Assembly (NCBI GenBank): GCA_036655715.1
Contig: JAVVPO010000062.1
Location: 1-14,801, forward strand
From: JAVVPO01 sp036655715
GTDB lineage: Bacteria > Bacillota > Clostridia > Lachnospirales > Cellulosilyticaceae
Reading direction: 5' to 3'
DNA length: 14,801 nucleotides
The notes under the pieces are model-generated. The model searched no databases, was not told where the DNA came from, and worked only from the letters and a program-made list of their open reading frames with translations. This document shows positions 1 to 6,534 of this stretch, piece by piece. Made by a program: the position numbers and the translations under genes. Positions within the stretch are counted from its first letter, which is position 1. Each line of letters begins with the position of its first letter.

Positions 1-32
1 AATCAAAAGAGAGCCACTCGTAAGTAGCCCTC
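1..32 (-). terminator. Rho-independent terminator of metK
   Basis: Read on the minus strand, a 10-pair stem (positions 23-32 with 9-18, including two G-U pairs) closes a four-base UACG loop and is followed by four T residues (8-5). It lies about 40 bases after the metK stop codon, the expected place for that gene's terminator. Confidence 0.75.
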
Positions 33-69
33 CTCTTCCAACTGCCCTATGGCATCTATTTATTTCTTC

Positions 70-1257
70 TTACTTCACTTCAGCTTTTAAAGCCTCTACC
101 TTATCCGTTCTTTCCCATGGTAAATCTACATCTGTACGTCCAAAATGTCCATAGGCTGCTGTTTGCTTGTAGATAGGTGTTCTAAGGTCAAGCATTCTAA
201 TGATGCCTGCTGGACGAAGATCAAAGTGTTTATCTACGATTTCCACTAATCTCTCATCACTTACTACACCCGTTCCATGTGTATTGATCAGTACAGATAC
301 TGGTTTAGCTACACCGATTGCGTAAGCAAGTTCGATCTCACATTCATCAGCAAGTCCTGCTGCTACAATGTTTTTTGCTACATATCTTGCTGCATAAGCT
401 CCTGAACGGTCTACTTTTGTTGGATCTTTTCCAGAGAAAGCCCCACCGCCATGACTTGCATATCCGCCGTAAGTATCTACGATAATCTTACGACCTGTAA
501 GACCTGCATCTCCTACTGGTCCACCGATTACGAAACGGCCTGTTGGATTGATGTAGTATTTTGTTTCTTCATCAAGAAGCTCTGCTGGAATTACTGGTCT
601 AATGACATATTCCATGATTTCTTCATGAATTTGCTCTTGTGATACCTCTGCTGAATGTTGTGTTGATACAACAACTGCATCAACTCTTACTGGTTTGTTA
701 TCATCATACTCTACAGTTACTTGAGCTTTACCATCTGGTCTTAGGTAGCTAAGCATTCCATTTTTACGTACTTCTGAAAGTCTTTTTGTAAGTCTATGCG
801 CTAAAGAAATAGGCATTGGCATAAGTTCTGGTGTTTGATTACAAGCAAAACCGAACATCATTCCTTGATCTCCAGCTCCTGTTGCTTCAATCTCTTCTTC
901 ACTCATTTCACCTTGTTTAGCCTCTAAAGCCTTATCTACACCCATAGCGATATCTGCTGATTGTTCATCAAGTGATACCATTACGCCGCAAGTGTTACCG
1001 TCAAATCCAAATTCAGGATTGTTATAACCGATTTCATTAATTGTTTCTCGAGCAATTTTATTAATGTCTACATAACAGTTTGTTGTAATTTCTCCCATTA
1101 CGAGTACTAAGCCTGTAGTGATAGCTGTTTCACACGCTACTCTGGCATTAGGATCTTGTGCATAGATTGCATCTAACACTGAATCTGAAATTTGATCTGC
1201 TATTTTATCTGGATGTCCCTCTGTTACTGATTCTGATGTAAATAGTCTTTTTGACAT
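70..1257 (-). CDS. metK: S-adenosylmethionine synthetase
   Basis: MetK makes S-adenosylmethionine from methionine and ATP in the cytoplasm, releasing phosphate and diphosphate. The 395-residue product has the normal family length and is complete. Visible signatures are GHPDK near residues 14-18, GAGDQG at 127-132 (the first MetK signature) and the glycine-rich GGGAFSGKD loop around 270-278 (the second signature, phosphate binding). The C-terminal region with DLRTPIYKQTAAYGHFGR is also typical. The ATG start is set by an AAGGAGGAG ribosome-binding site a few bases upstream. The gene is a single transcription unit with its own terminator. Its 300-base leader carries a SAM-I riboswitch, so expression should fall when the enzyme's product is abundant. 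Nothing in the protein looks damaged. The identification is secure. Confidence 0.98.
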   Translation of the reverse strand: MSKRLFTSESVTEGHPDKIADQISDSVLDAIYAQDPNARVACETAITTGLVLVMGEITTNCYVDINKIARETINEIGYNNPEFGFDGNTCGVMVSLDEQSADIAMGVDKALEAKQGEMSEEEIEATGAGDQGMMFGFACNQTPELMPMPISLAHRLTKRLSEVRKNGMLSYLRPDGKAQVTVEYDDNKPVRVDAVVVSTQHSAEVSQEQIHEEIMEYVIRPVIPAELLDEETKYYINPTGRFVIGGPVGDAGLTGRKIIVDTYGGYASHGGGAFSGKDPTKVDRSGAYAARYVAKNIVAAGLADECEIELAYAIGVAKPVSVLINTHGTGVVSDERLVEIVDKHFDLRPAGIIRMLDLRTPIYKQTAAYGHFGRTDVDLPWERTDKVEALKAEVK

Positions 1258-1380
1258 AAATACTCCTCCTTAAATATAGTTGTAGTTTTAGTTTGCATGG
1301 TTATTTTTATACCACCATAACGTTTAAGGCGTACTTTGTTTTATCTTTGATTTCATTTTATATCTATATAAAATAAAAAA

Positions 1381-1523
1381 GACCTCACAAATTGAGGTCA
1401 TTATCGTTATAAACAATAATACATCCTCATCTTACAGACAAATTTATCTGTGGGAATTGGCACCTTGCCTAATGCTGGTTGCCGGGTTTCGCAGGGCCCT
1501 GTCCCTCCACCTCTCTGGATAAG
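1381..1523 (-). promoter_or_regulatory. SAM-I riboswitch (S-box) with antiterminator and terminator, controlling metK
   Basis: On the minus strand the leader has the S-box hallmarks: CTTATCCAGAGAGG at its 5' end (1523 downward), then GGAGGGA, GCGAAACCCGGCAACC and AAGGTGCCAATTCC. The P1 helix pairs 1518-1523 with 1426-1431. Two exclusive folds can be read directly. In the terminator, GACCTCA at 1399-1393 pairs with TGAGGTC at 1387-1381 and is followed by a T-rich run. In the antiterminator, TGAGG of the P1 3' strand (1429-1425) pairs with CCTCA (1397-1393), flanking a 9-pair hairpin (1420-1412 with 1408-1400). By the known S-box mechanism, SAM binding stabilises P1, frees the terminator and stops transcription before metK. 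Confidence 0.96.
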
Positions 1524-1560
1524 AATTCATTCTTCATTATTTAATTATTAATTCATTAGC

Positions 1561-1589
1561 ATTATATCAATTGCATTCTTTTTTGTCAA
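1561..1589 (-). promoter_or_regulatory. Sigma-A promoter of the metK leader
   Basis: The minus strand reads TTGACA (1589-1584), a 17-base spacer, then TATAAT (1566-1561). Both hexamers match the consensus exactly, and a TG dinucleotide one base before the -10 adds an extended -10. Transcription would start near 1554, about 30 bases ahead of the riboswitch P1 helix. Confidence 0.88.
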
Positions 1590-1596
1590 CATTTGT

Positions 1597-1761
1597 CTAA
1601 GTTAAAATTGTTACCATGCCTTGTGTAAATATAAGTATAATAAGTCCATAAAGTATATTAGGTGTACCCATATTTTCATACAATAAACTTTTAAAGTTGA
1701 CTGTTTCTCTTTTATATTCTACTGTATTTACATTCGCTAAATTGTTAGATACAGTAATCAT
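1597..1761 (-). pseudogene. Remnant of a flagellar rod/hook-basal-body protein, N-terminal signature only
   Basis: This 54-codon ORF begins ATG ATT ACT four bases after the stop of the MreB/Mbl gene, with a strong GGAGG seven bases before the start, partly inside the end of the upstream gene. Its first 30 residues include SNNLANVNTVEYKRETVNF. This matches the conserved N-terminal motif of flagellar rod proteins (the FlgB, FlgF and FlgG families, usually SNNxANxxTxGYK or FKR). The family's preceding 15-20 residues are absent. After residue 31 the match stops and the sequence becomes a hydrophobic tail before TAG. Intact family members are roughly 130-270 residues. In Bacillus subtilis, mbl is followed by flhO and flhP, two such proteins, so the position fits a decayed flhO-like gene. 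The VNFKSLL segment also resembles FlgB. A surviving short protein cannot be excluded. Confidence 0.6.
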
Positions 1762-1765
1762 ATGT

Positions 1766-2761
1766 TTACCTCCTTTTTTTATTGTAGGTATACTCCACAA
1801 ACAAACCTGTTCCAACAGCTACGCAAGATACTGCTTCATCTGCAATCACAGCATTTATTTTTGTTCTCTCATAGATGAGCTTATCGAGTCCATAAATAAG
1901 ACTTCCTCCACCAGTTAAGACCATACCTCTATCAAATATATCGGCAGCAAGTTCCGGCGGCGTTAGCTCTAAAACATTATGAACTGCATCAATAATACTA
2001 GCGATAGGTTCACGAAGTGCTTCTATCATTTCATCCGAAGTAAGTAATATACTTTTTGGCAAGCCTGTCATAAGATTTCTACCTCTAGCATGCATCTCTA
2101 CTTCTACATCTCTTGGATAAACAGTTCCTATGGTCATCTTAATTTCTTCAGCTGTTCTTTCCCCAATAAGTATCCCGTGAGCTTTTCTCACATATCTAAT
2201 GATAGCCTCATCAAAATTATCTCCTGCTATCTTAAGTGATTTTTTTACAACTCCCCCACCAAGTGATACAACAGCGATGTCTGTTGTTCCACCACCTATA
2301 TCTACAATCATGCTTCCACAAGGTCTACTAATATCTATGCCTGCCCCTATAGCTGCTGCGATAGGCTCTTCTATAATATCTACTTTTCTTGCCCCTGCTT
2401 GTCTTGTCGCATCTTCTACCGCTTTTTGCTCAACTTCTGTTACACCACTTGGCACACATACAGCTATTCTCGGCTTAATAAGTCTGTTGCCTATTGCTTT
2501 ATGAATAAAGTACTTAAGCATTTTCTCTGTTGCATCATAATCTGAAATAACACCTCTTTTAAGTGGTCTTATAACCTGTATATTCCTAGGGGTTCTCCCT
2601 ATCATTTTACTTGCCTCGTCTCCAACAGCAATGACTTCTCCAGTACGTTCATCTACAGCAACTACTGAAGGCTCTCTAAGGACTATCCCCTGCCCCTTTA
2701 TATAAATCAGTACAGATGCTGTACCAAGGTCTATTCCGATATCTGCGCCTCTTCCAAACAT
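1766..2761 (-). CDS. mreB: MreB/Mbl-family rod-shape actin homologue
   Basis: This is a cytoplasmic, membrane-associated actin-like ATPase that polymerises and directs the cell-wall elongation machinery in rod-shaped bacteria. The 331 residues are full length for the family. The actin-fold ATP-binding motifs are present: DLGT at 11-14 (phosphate 1), VDIGGGTTDIA at 153-163 (phosphate 2) and the adenosine loop TGGG at 283-286. EEPIAAAIGAG at 131-141 and IGERTAEEIK at 199-208 are typical of MreB/Mbl. The ATG is preceded by AAAGGAGA at a good distance. Its own promoter lies near 2868-2896. The paralogue is uncertain: the flagellar-like remnant directly downstream recalls the Bacillus mbl-flhO arrangement, so this may be the Mbl orthologue. 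No mreC or mreD follows, which supports the Mbl-type context over the main mreBCD cluster. Confidence 0.95.
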   Translation of the reverse strand: MFGRGADIGIDLGTASVLIYIKGQGIVLREPSVVAVDERTGEVIAVGDEASKMIGRTPRNIQVIRPLKRGVISDYDATEKMLKYFIHKAIGNRLIKPRIAVCVPSGVTEVEQKAVEDATRQAGARKVDIIEEPIAAAIGAGIDISRPCGSMIVDIGGGTTDIAVVSLGGGVVKKSLKIAGDNFDEAIIRYVRKAHGILIGERTAEEIKMTIGTVYPRDVEVEMHARGRNLMTGLPKSILLTSDEMIEALREPIASIIDAVHNVLELTPPELAADIFDRGMVLTGGGSLIYGLDKLIYERTKINAVIADEAVSCVAVGTGLFVEYTYNKKRR

Positions 2762-2867
2762 ATATTTATCTCCTTTGTATTCAATTATATTAACACGACT
2801 TTGAATTTATGGTTAGTTTATGTCACTTTATCCTTTTATATCTATTTTAATTTAATTCATTATCTTC

Positions 2868-2896
2868 ATTATACCTTAGCTTATATTAGTTTGCAA
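2868..2896 (-). promoter_or_regulatory. Sigma-A promoter of the MreB/Mbl gene
   Basis: On the minus strand TTGCAA (2896-2891) and TATAAT (2873-2868) are separated by exactly 17 bases. The predicted start near 2861 gives a leader of about 100 bases before the ATG at 2761. Confidence 0.7.
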
Positions 2897-2945
2897 AATT
2901 TTTCACATCATTTGACAGCTTATGACTTGTTATTTCTCAAAGCAC

Positions 2946-2982
2946 AAAAAGCTTTGAAAATATACAATCTCCAAAGCTTTTT
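2946..2982 (-). terminator. Terminator of the YihY-Mpg-homocysteine methyltransferase operon
   Basis: An 11-pair inverted repeat (2946-2956 with 2972-2982) encloses a 15-base loop. On the minus strand the 3' arm ends in a TTTTT run. The plus strand also ends in a T run, so it could work in both directions, but the minus-strand operon is the only obvious user. Confidence 0.7.
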
Positions 2983-3100
2983 TATAAGACTCCCATGTCT
3001 TCTTTTGTCGCTATAACAACTCTATTTTCATCTTGCTTTTTACCTCTTAGTAGGCTCTATCTGCTGATTTATTAGCAGCTTTCATAATTTCAACACAAAA
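2982..3100 (-). pseudogene. Coding-like debris downstream of the homocysteine methyltransferase gene (unidentified)
   Basis: Reading on in the methyltransferase frame past its TGA gives 17 sense codons (FCVEIMKAANKSADRAY) and then TAA at 3049-3047. In another frame, from 3056, a 24-codon stretch begins SLLRGKKQDENR, ends ATKEDMGVL and stops with TAA at 2984-2982, directly abutting the terminator stem. The two pieces join naturally into one protein-like string if a single frameshift near 3050-3056 is repaired. I do not recognise the sequence. It could be the lost end of a longer gene or chance. Confidence is low because the segments are short. Confidence 0.25.
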
Positions 3101-3964
3101 TCAAATATTTTTACAATTATATATCATTTTTTTAATGTATTTTTCATTTGTTCCACAGCATCCACCCAATAGATGAACCCCCATCTTATAGATTTCACTC
3201 ATGACCTTAGCAAATTCATCCTCAGTCATCTTATAAATAGATTTTCCATCTTGAATAATAGGTATTCCTGCATTAGGTTGTACTATCACGGGTAGTACTG
3301 TAAGTTCCCTAAGTCTCTTGACTAGAAATATAAGTTCTTTTGATGCGGCTACGCAATTAATACCAAGTGCATCTACACCCAGACTCTGAGCCGTAAATAC
3401 CATATCCTCTAAGCTTACACCACAAAAAGTCTTTCCATCTGCTTTAAAACTCATGGTGCAAAACACTGGTAAAATAGTATTTTCTTTTACTGCCAGTATA
3501 GCTGCTTTGAGTTCATCTAAATCTGTAAAGGTCTCTAAAAGAATCACATCACAACCATATTTTTCTCCTGCTATAGCTTGCTCCTTAAAAACTTCATAAA
3601 GCTCCTCAAATGTAACTTCTCCATTCGGTGCTATGCGTTTGCCTGTGGACCCAATGTCTAGGACTATATAAGCTTCTTCAAAGCCTTCTTTTGCTCTTTT
3701 TGCAATAGATACAGCTCGTCCTATTACTTCATCTACAGTATAATCAGTTACTTTAATCCTATAGCTATTGGCCCCAAAAGTATTCGTCGTAATAAAATTA
3801 GCTCCAGCTTTTAAGTAACCCCTATGCACTTGTTCCACTACGTCTGGATGCTTAAAGTTAAATACCTCTGATATTTCTCCTAATTCAAGCCCAACCTGGC
3901 GCAGTGATGTCCACATCGCACCATCAAAAAACAAAGTTTCTTTCCCGAGTTTCTCTCTAATCAC
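3101..3964 (-). CDS. Stand-alone homocysteine S-methyltransferase domain protein (MetH N-terminal type)
   Basis: The family transfers a methyl group to homocysteine to make methionine, using a zinc ion held by three cysteines. With the start used here (GTG at 3964, 287 residues) the ligands are Cys204 in GINC and Cys269-Cys270 in GGCCGT. NTFGAN near residues 61-66 and the TIM-barrel pattern also fit. A longer start (GTG at 3973) is possible, but it would touch its ribosome-binding site; the 3964 start sits eight bases after AGAGG. The protein matches only the first domain of cobalamin-dependent MetH, with no folate, cobalamin or activation domain. The methyl donor is therefore unknown: SAM, S-methylmethionine or a partner corrinoid protein. 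The usual DGAMGT motif reads DGAMWT here. It is the last gene of a three-gene operon, 20 bases after the glycosylase gene stop, and no riboswitch precedes it. Confidence 0.88.
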   Translation of the reverse strand: MIREKLGKETLFFDGAMWTSLRQVGLELGEISEVFNFKHPDVVEQVHRGYLKAGANFITTNTFGANSYRIKVTDYTVDEVIGRAVSIAKRAKEGFEEAYIVLDIGSTGKRIAPNGEVTFEELYEVFKEQAIAGEKYGCDVILLETFTDLDELKAAILAVKENTILPVFCTMSFKADGKTFCGVSLEDMVFTAQSLGVDALGINCVAASKELIFLVKRLRELTVLPVIVQPNAGIPIIQDGKSIYKMTEDEFAKVMSEIYKMGVHLLGGCCGTNEKYIKKMIYNCKNI

Positions 3965-3984
3965 GGCCTTCACCTCTTTATACT

Positions 3985-4593
3985 CTATGCTTTTTTAAAT
4001 ACGGATACAAAAGGATTCTCTTTAATATAGAAGCGCCATTCTACGTCTTTATATTCTTCTGCATAATCTATATTAATACGTTTATCTGCAACGCTATCTA
4101 CCTTGCTATCTCCCTCTATGATATAAAGGCTTCCTTGCTTTGTAATATCTGTTTCCAATAGTGACCTATCAATACTCAGGGCTTTGCACAGTTTGCCTGG
4201 CCCATTGGTAAGATCCTTAAGTTTCTTAGACTTGATATGACGATACTTCTTACACATGCTAATAGCTTCTTCATCCAAAGGCTCTACTGCTCTAATCAGT
4301 ACACACTGGGGATTATCCTTCACATTCACTACGATGTTCAAACAATTATACATCCCATAAATAAGATAAATATAGGTAATCCCACCCTCTTCAAACATAG
4401 GCCTTGTACGCTCTGTTCGCTTATTTCCATAAACGTGAGCCCCTTTATCCTCTATTCCTCTATAGGCTTCTGTCTCTACTATTCTAAACTTGCCAACTAG
4501 TCCATCTTCTTCTCTAACTAGTATCTTGCCCAATAATTCTTTTGCTACTTCTAAGCTATCTCTCAAATAAAAGTCTCTACTAAGAAGCTTCAT
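3985..4593 (-). CDS. 3-methyladenine DNA glycosylase (AAG/MPG family)
   Basis: This enzyme starts base-excision repair by cutting alkylated or deaminated purines (3-methyladenine, 7-methylguanine, hypoxanthine) from DNA. The 202 residues are full length for bacterial members. RIVETEAY at 37-44 contains Glu42, aligning with the water-activating Glu125 of human AAG. Tyr44, His53 and Tyr76 align with the base-binding pocket residues Tyr127, His136 and Tyr159. Tyr79 in YLIYGMY aligns with the DNA-intercalating Tyr162. LTNGPGKLCKAL at 128-139 is another family signature. The ATG lies nine bases after the stop of the upstream membrane-protein gene, with only a weak AGG as ribosome-binding site. It is therefore probably translated by coupling within the operon. 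Confidence 0.95.
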   Translation of the reverse strand: MKLLSRDFYLRDSLEVAKELLGKILVREEDGLVGKFRIVETEAYRGIEDKGAHVYGNKRTERTRPMFEEGGITYIYLIYGMYNCLNIVVNVKDNPQCVLIRAVEPLDEEAISMCKKYRHIKSKKLKDLTNGPGKLCKALSIDRSLLETDITKQGSLYIIEGDSKVDSVADKRINIDYAEEYKDVEWRFYIKENPFVSVFKKA

Positions 4594-4602
4594 GAAGGTA
4601 AC

Positions 4603-5463
4603 CTACTTTCCTCGCATTTTAATTGTATCTTGTAATAGTGCATTGATTTCAGCTCCCATTAGTAGTAACATCCCACTTGTATAAAGCCATATAAGGAGGA
4701 TAAACATCCCACCAATACTCCCATACATCTGATTATACCTACTAAAGTGATTAACATACACTGAAAACAATACTGAAAACACATACCAACCCACACTTGC
4801 AAAAATTGTTCCTGGCCATACATTTTTATAGCGCAAATGTCTTCTTGGAATAAATTTATAAATAATATATAACCCCACTAACAAACCTATTATTGGCATG
4901 GTTAATCTAAGTAGTTCCCAAATAGGCCCATAATACCAAGCATCGTTAGGCACAAGTAAGTTAATAACATATTCGCCTATATTGCTACCAAATATAAGTA
5001 CTACAATCATAACAACAATCAATACCGCTAATATCAAAGTATAAAACATAGATATTAGTTTTCTAATAACAAAAGACCTTCCATCTACCGCGCTATATGC
5101 CATATGAATACCTCTAATCATTACATTGACAGCGGCTGAAGCTGACCATATCGAAACAATAAGACTGACAGATAGCAAGGTCGTACTTCTATATTGAATC
5201 AATTGACTAATAGTTGTCTCTATAAAGGGCATCACAGCAGTAGGTACATAATTCTTAACATACCCTAAAAATTCTACTTCTGCTATATTTGTAAAAGAAA
5301 GCATACTCATAATGACTATTAAAAATGGAAAGAATGCTAATATCCAATAATATGTCATCTGCGCACTTCTTGCTGATATGTTATGCCCCAAGAATCTTTT
5401 CTTAAGTTTAAATCCAAAGGTGATTATCTCCTTTAGCAAAACATCAACTCCTTTATTTACCAT
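4603..5463 (-). CDS. YihY/virulence factor BrkB family membrane protein
   Basis: This integral membrane protein of 286 residues has about six hydrophobic segments (approximately 38-58, 95-115, 136-158, 185-203, 218-238 and 252-272). Family signatures are SAQMTYYWILAFFPFLI at 33-49 and, near the C-terminus, YNQMYGSIGGMF with WLY and LLMGAEINA (243-275). The N-terminus is cytoplasmic and basic. The family was once called ribonuclease BN by mistake; its true function is not settled, although export or transport roles have been proposed. It is the first gene of a minus-strand operon with the DNA glycosylase and homocysteine methyltransferase; no functional link among the three is evident. The ATG follows GAGGG. 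No fully convincing promoter lies immediately upstream; the best hexamer pair is near 5735-5763, about 265 bases away. Confidence 0.92.
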   Translation of the reverse strand: MVNKGVDVLLKEIITFGFKLKKRFLGHNISARSAQMTYYWILAFFPFLIVIMSMLSFTNIAEVEFLGYVKNYVPTAVMPFIETTISQLIQYRSTTLLSVSLIVSIWSASAAVNVMIRGIHMAYSAVDGRSFVIRKLISMFYTLILAVLIVVMIVVLIFGSNIGEYVINLLVPNDAWYYGPIWELLRLTMPIIGLLVGLYIIYKFIPRRHLRYKNVWPGTIFASVGWYVFSVLFSVYVNHFSRYNQMYGSIGGMFILLIWLYTSGMLLLMGAEINALLQDTIKMRGK

Positions 5464-5579
5464 TCATTCCCTCTTAATATATCATAGTGTAATATTATAT
5501 GCAAAATTATATCTCTCTAAGCACTTTTATAGAATATTTTCAAGTTACTTAAATAAGTTATCCTACAATGCGTAAAAGT

Positions 5580-5618
5580 ACCCTTCACAGTGATATCTTT
5601 ACTTAACCTGTGAAGGGT
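5580..5618 (-). terminator. Strong hairpin, possible terminator or leader attenuator
   Basis: An 11-pair perfect stem (ACCCTTCACAG at 5580-5590 with CTGTGAAGGGT at 5608-5618) encloses a 17-base loop. On the minus strand it is followed by ACTTTTAC, an interrupted T run; on the plus strand by GTTTTGC. Neither neighbouring gene clearly ends here, because the gene upstream on the minus strand already has its own terminator at 5811-5863. It may end a short RNA or sit in the leader of the YihY operon. Confidence 0.5.
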
Positions 5619-5734
5619 GTTTTGCTTGTCTATTCTATTTGAAATAATCTTTATATGCTATATGAACTCTTTTTATTTATTATAGGCTCCTAGATAGTAT
5701 TTATAATTGATATTCTCTACTTTTTTCACATATA

Positions 5735-5763
5735 ATTATATTATTATTTCTATTTTTAATCAA
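5735..5763 (-). promoter_or_regulatory. Promoter-like pair upstream of the hairpin and YihY operon
   Basis: On the minus strand TTGATT (5763-5758) and TATAAT (5740-5735) are 17 bases apart, with a predicted start near 5728. The surrounding DNA is almost pure A and T, so a chance match is a real possibility. Confidence 0.4.
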
Positions 5764-5810
5764 TACAGTTTGTTTTATAATATTCTATCCTCATCATCAA
5801 ACTAAACATA

Positions 5811-5863
5811 AAAGCCTAGTAGTTAGTCTCTCCCCTATGAGGCAGGCTAATAACTACTAGGCT
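5811..5863 (-). terminator. Terminator of the small membrane-anchored protein gene
   Basis: A 13-pair perfect inverted repeat (5813-5825 with 5851-5863) closes a 25-base loop. On the minus strand it is followed by TTTATGTTTAG. It lies 16 bases after the stop codon of the gene at 5879-6337. Confidence 0.75.
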
Positions 5864-5878
5864 CTATATCCAAAAAGA

Positions 5879-6337
5879 TTATTTAGTTGCTTTTGCTTTC
5901 ATGCTTGTTGCTTTGTTTTTCATCTTAGCCATGAAGCCTTGTTTCTTAGCTACTGGTATTTTACCCGCAAGGACATTTACAATTAAAATTCCTGCTAGTT
6001 CCACTTTAACTTGCTTCTTAACTGGAATACTGTTGTAAATCTTTTCATCGCACATAAGTGTTTGAATCTGAGGTCCTATCTTGGCAATAACAACAGGCAT
6101 CTTACGTCTCTTATACATTTTTGGTAATTGATCTTTTATTTGTTTTGGCAACTTCAGATTATCTGCTTTATCTTTCTTTTTGTCTATAACAAATATATTT
6201 ACTGCTTGTTTGTATTGATTAACTAACGCTTGCTGCTCATCATATTTTTTTTGTAAGCGTTTACCCCAAAAATATAGGCCTACAGCAACTGCAGCGATTA
6301 CCGCTACCCAAATGAGTACTACTGCCCAAAATTCCAC
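5879..6337 (-). CDS. Small basic protein with one N-terminal membrane segment, function unknown
   Basis: I do not recognise a family. The 152-residue product starts with one hydrophobic helix (about residues 4-24, VVLIWVAVIAAVAVGLYFWG) and then KRLQKKYDEQQ, a short probably helical charged stretch. A lysine-rich soluble part follows, with MPVVIAKIGPQIQTL and VKVELAGILIVNVLAG giving beta-like hydrophobic segments. The C-terminus is very rich in lysine and alanine (KMKNKATSMKAKATK). The body is expected in the cytoplasm, but this is inference. The start is GTG at 6337, chosen because GGAGG lies seven bases upstream and a good promoter at 6389-6417 predicts a transcript start near 6382. An ATG at 6385 in the same frame would fall outside that transcript. 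It is a single-gene unit with its own terminator, divergent from cardiolipin synthase. The basic tail could bind nucleic acid or acidic lipid. Confidence 0.75.
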   Translation of the reverse strand: MEFWAVVLIWVAVIAAVAVGLYFWGKRLQKKYDEQQALVNQYKQAVNIFVIDKKKDKADNLKLPKQIKDQLPKMYKRRKMPVVIAKIGPQIQTLMCDEKIYNSIPVKKQVKVELAGILIVNVLAGKIPVAKKQGFMAKMKNKATSMKAKATK

Positions 6338-6388
6338 GGTGGTACCTCCTTTTAAATCTTTTCTTTTTATTAGTATTTCATACAAAGT

Positions 6389-6417
6389 AGTATATCATAC
6401 AAGCTTAACTATCACAA
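6389..6417 (-). promoter_or_regulatory. Promoter of the small membrane-anchored protein gene
   Basis: The minus strand reads TTGTGA (6417-6412), 17 bases, then TATACT (6394-6389), with a TG one base before the -10 as an extended -10. The predicted start near 6382 supports the GTG start at 6337. Confidence 0.65.
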
Positions 6418-6534
6418 TATGAATATATCAACTCATTCCATTAATTCTAACTATTTAAGTCTTTTGTTTCATACCTATAATCAGCTATCCTTTCTAGTTA
6501 TAATAATGAAGGTAATACGTCTTTAAGGAGGTCC

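Larger units (their letters stand above)
5464..5878. other. Gene-free AT-rich gap of 415 bases
   Basis: No credible coding region is visible on either strand. The gap contains a strong hairpin at 5580-5618, a promoter-like minus-strand pair at 5735-5763, and the terminator of the upstream small gene at 5811-5863. The rest is featureless and very AT-rich. Confidence 0.6.

Noticed and set aside
2199..2504. A 101-codon plus-strand frame opposite the mreB/mbl gene
   Set aside because: Antisense shadow of a strongly conserved coding region; no ribosome-binding site or recognisable domain.
2801..3016. A 71-codon plus-strand open frame between the mreB/mbl promoter and the operon terminator
   Set aside because: It overlaps the minus-strand promoter and terminator, has no ribosome-binding site, and its composition (many F, Y, L, H) reflects AT-rich noncoding DNA.
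5464..5500. TTGCAT-N17-TATATT immediately before the YihY start as its promoter
   Set aside because: Transcription would begin at the ribosome-binding site itself, leaving almost no leader.
6338..6385. An upstream ATG that would add 16 residues to the small membrane-anchored protein
   Set aside because: The predicted transcript starts at about the same place, and the ideal GGAGG lies directly before the GTG at 6337, inside the would-be extension.
6476..6504. Two TATAAT boxes upstream of cls considered as a promoter
   Set aside because: Neither has an acceptable -35 hexamer at 16-18 bases or a TG extension, so I did not list either as a separate promoter feature.
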